In this document: positions 4,756-6,123 of the stretch, one piece after another | Layout: the number at the start of each line of letters is the position of its first letter | Numbering within the stretch: the stretch's first letter is position 1 | Source of the DNA: Candidatus Eiseniibacteriota bacterium | GTDB taxonomy: Bacteria > Arandabacterota > Arandabacteria > Arandabacterales > Arandabacteraceae | DNA length: 6,123 bases | Reading direction: 5' to 3' | NCBI GenBank assembly: GCA_030592245.1 | Contig: JAUVJV010000150.1 | Location: 1 to 6,123, forward strand | The notes under the pieces: model-generated | Seen by the model: only the letters and a program-made list of their open reading frames with translations | The model's database searches: none | What the model was told of the DNA's origin: nothing | Translations under genes and position numbers: made by a program

Positions 4756-6123
4756 TTAGCGCATGCGGCCGCCCTGTTTGACCTGCTTTTCAGAGGGACC
4801 CTGCACACCGTTCAGGGTGCGGGTAACCTCCATTACATCACCGGTGCGATAAAAATCCACGGCTATGACATTGGGCAGCATGCCCCGTTCCTTCTCACAC
4901 TGCCGGGCGCGCGCGAGCAGGAAATCGTAGGCATTCACGATTTCCGCATTGCTGGGCTGGGGAGCAGGCGCCGTCTCGATCCAATGGTTCATGAGGAGCA
5001 GTGACCCTCCGGTCCCGCCACGATTGGGCTCGCATGAAAACTCGGACGGATCATGGAACCTGTACGGTGTCTCCTGCATCACTTCGAATGCCGGATGTAT
5101 CCAGGACACCCCGGCGCTTTCGTTCTCGGCCATTAAGAGCACCCGCTCGCCACCGGTGACCATCTCTCTCAAGGTAGGCCAGGGCGGCGCGGCGCTGCCC
5201 CGGTAAACGAAGTCCATAAGCCCGCTCTCGACAAAGCACGTCTCTATCTCCTGAGGAGTAACGCCCTCATCCTGGATTACGATGATCAAGACCTCGTTGG
5301 GATTCATGACCAGGAACTCCCGGATCTGTCTGAGCACCGGGATGAAAGGAGAATCTCCGAGCTCACAGAAGCCATGGCAGAGATAAACTCTCCGGTCTTT
5401 CTCGTCTCCACCTATGAGACGATCCCGAATACGCATGGCCGCATCCACACCTTCCCTGCCCAGGACCTCTTCGTATTGCCGGCGGGCTTCCGTTTCATCC
5501 TCAAGAACCGTCTTGACCCTGTCTCCAACCGGAATCCCGTGGTGGGTATCGATGAGCAGCGCCCGGATGCCGTCATTGAGCTGCTGGACGATCCCTCTCT
5601 CATGATTGGGAAACATCCACCTGGATATGTCTGCGGCACCCATCGAGTTATGGGTCCCGGGGAACACCACCTCATCAAGCCTCCGGTCACAGAGCTCCGG
5701 ATACCCGTTGCAGGCGCTGATGGTGCTTTGAGTTTCCACAGTCTCGGAGCTGCGGCTGATGATGAGCGCGCCGGCAGCCACCAGTATCACGACCACGCCA
5801 CCCACCAATATGGCCCGGCCCCCGCCTCGGGGCTTGGCGATCGATGCTGCGACTTCACGCCCCACATCGACCGGAATGCTCCCCAGGATTAGCCGGAAGA
5901 TGTTATGCAGGCCAAGGAAGAGAAGAACTCCACCCACGATATAGGTCAGCAGCAACAGCATCGGCCTGGGATAAAAGACAATTAGCAGGCCCATACCGAT
6001 CAGCACGGCGCTTCGCCCTGCCTTCACTGCCTTGCTGTCGGTAGGCTCACCCAGCCACTGCCAGGAAGCCTTGAGGGCAGCAACCAGCCTTACCCGCTCC
6101 AGCAGCGAAGTTGCGGCGGAGGC
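4756..6123 (-). CDS. Membrane-anchored PI-PLC X-domain-like phosphodiesterase, 5' partial
   Basis: This is a predicted phosphodiesterase of the PLC-like TIM-barrel superfamily, displayed outside the cytoplasmic membrane. Residues are counted from a GTG at 6027. Two hydrophobic segments (about 5-20 and 22-48) recall an HdeD/DUF308-like hairpin. A basic loop (KPRGGGR, 65-71) and a third segment (72-90) follow. The catalytic domain spans about 104-400: FPGTHNSMG (His126), ALLIDTHHG (Asp160), LCHGFCELG (His218), LLLMNHW and NVIAVDFYRTGDVM. His126 and His218 correspond by position to the general acid/base pair of bacterial PI-PLC. Cys106 and Cys113 in ACNGYPELC may form a disulfide, as fits an exported domain. 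The frame stays open from 6027 to the right edge (32 more codons, protein-like: LLERVRLVAALKASWQWLGE). The GTG has only a weak ribosome site, so the true start is probably outside. The substrate is unknown, and a phosphoinositide is not implied in a bacterium. Confidence 0.83.
   Translation of the reverse strand, partial: ASAATSLLERVRLVAALKASWQWLGEPTDSKAVKAGRSAVLIGMGLLIVFYPRPMLLLLTYIVGGVLLFLGLHNIFRLILGSIPVDVGREVAASIAKPRGGGRAILVGGVVVILVAAGALIISRSSETVETQSTISACNGYPELCDRRLDEVVFPGTHNSMGAADISRWMFPNHERGIVQQLNDGIRALLIDTHHGIPVGDRVKTVLEDETEARRQYEEVLGREGVDAAMRIRDRLIGGDEKDRRVYLCHGFCELGDSPFIPVLRQIREFLVMNPNEVLIIVIQDEGVTPQEIETCFVESGLMDFVYRGSAAPPWPTLREMVTGGERVLLMAENESAGVSWIHPAFEVMQETPYRFHDPSEFSCEPNRGGTGGSLLLMNHWIETAPAPQPSNAEIVNAYDFLLARARQCEKERGMLPNVIAVDFYRTGDVMEVTRTLNGVQGPSEKQVKQGGRMR

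Noticed and set aside
4611..4808. Minus-strand open frame containing CANCHG, which looks like a c-type heme site
   Set aside because: It overlaps the 3' end of the PLC-like gene in another frame, has no ribosome site or export signal, and the rest is low-quality proline/arginine-rich sequence. The CXXCH is most likely chance.
4060..5004. Plus-strand frame of 314 codons with an F/L/T-rich middle
   Set aside because: It is opposite the malic enzyme start, its lysine-rich tail and the PLC-like 3' end. The F/L/T-rich stretch is simply the antisense of lysine codons.

Overview
The window holds five protein-coding loci from a Gram-negative bacterium. Evidence for an outer membrane is a TonB-dependent receptor, and there is also a lipoprotein with a classical lipobox. 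The sequence is fairly GC-rich by eye. NikR, a TonB receptor and a large NAD-type malic enzyme would suit an anaerobic deltaproteobacterium-like or related lineage, but nothing here fixes the taxon. I see no tRNA, rRNA, CRISPR array, transposase or phage gene.

Layout. (1) 1-1019, minus strand: the N-terminal 339 residues of a TonB-dependent receptor, whose C-terminal barrel lies beyond the left edge. (2) 1098-1511, minus: NikR, the nickel-responsive repressor, 78 bp upstream of the receptor and probably in its operon. A good sigma70-type promoter (TTGACA-N17-CATAGT) with an overlapping NikR-like operator precedes it, so the pair reads as a nickel-controlled outer-membrane uptake unit. (3) 1721-2554, plus: an endonuclease/exonuclease/phosphatase (EEP) family lipoprotein. 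It is flanked by two copies of a palindrome sharing AGGGGACAGCGCC / GGCGCTGTCCCCT arms (1585-1627 and 2555-2603). (4) 4511 down to 2608, minus: an NAD-type malic enzyme with lysine-rich low-complexity tails at both ends. It is broken by an exact 35-bp tandem duplication (2941-3010) that shifts the frame inside the conserved QANNFLTFPGLG motif. Removing one copy restores a 622-residue protein. (5) 4756 to the right edge, minus: a membrane-anchored PI-PLC X-domain-like phosphodiesterase, 5' incomplete.

How the parts relate. nikR and the receptor form one functional unit (nickel sensing plus outer-membrane import). The EEP lipoprotein and the malic enzyme converge on one hairpin that can end transcription of both. 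The EEP lipoprotein and the PLC-like protein are both predicted extracytoplasmic phosphodiester hydrolases, but nothing shows that they work together. The most notable points are the frameshifting duplication, the lysine-rich tails of the malic enzyme, the palindrome pair around the EEP gene and the nikR promoter/operator. I found no convincing wholly new system.
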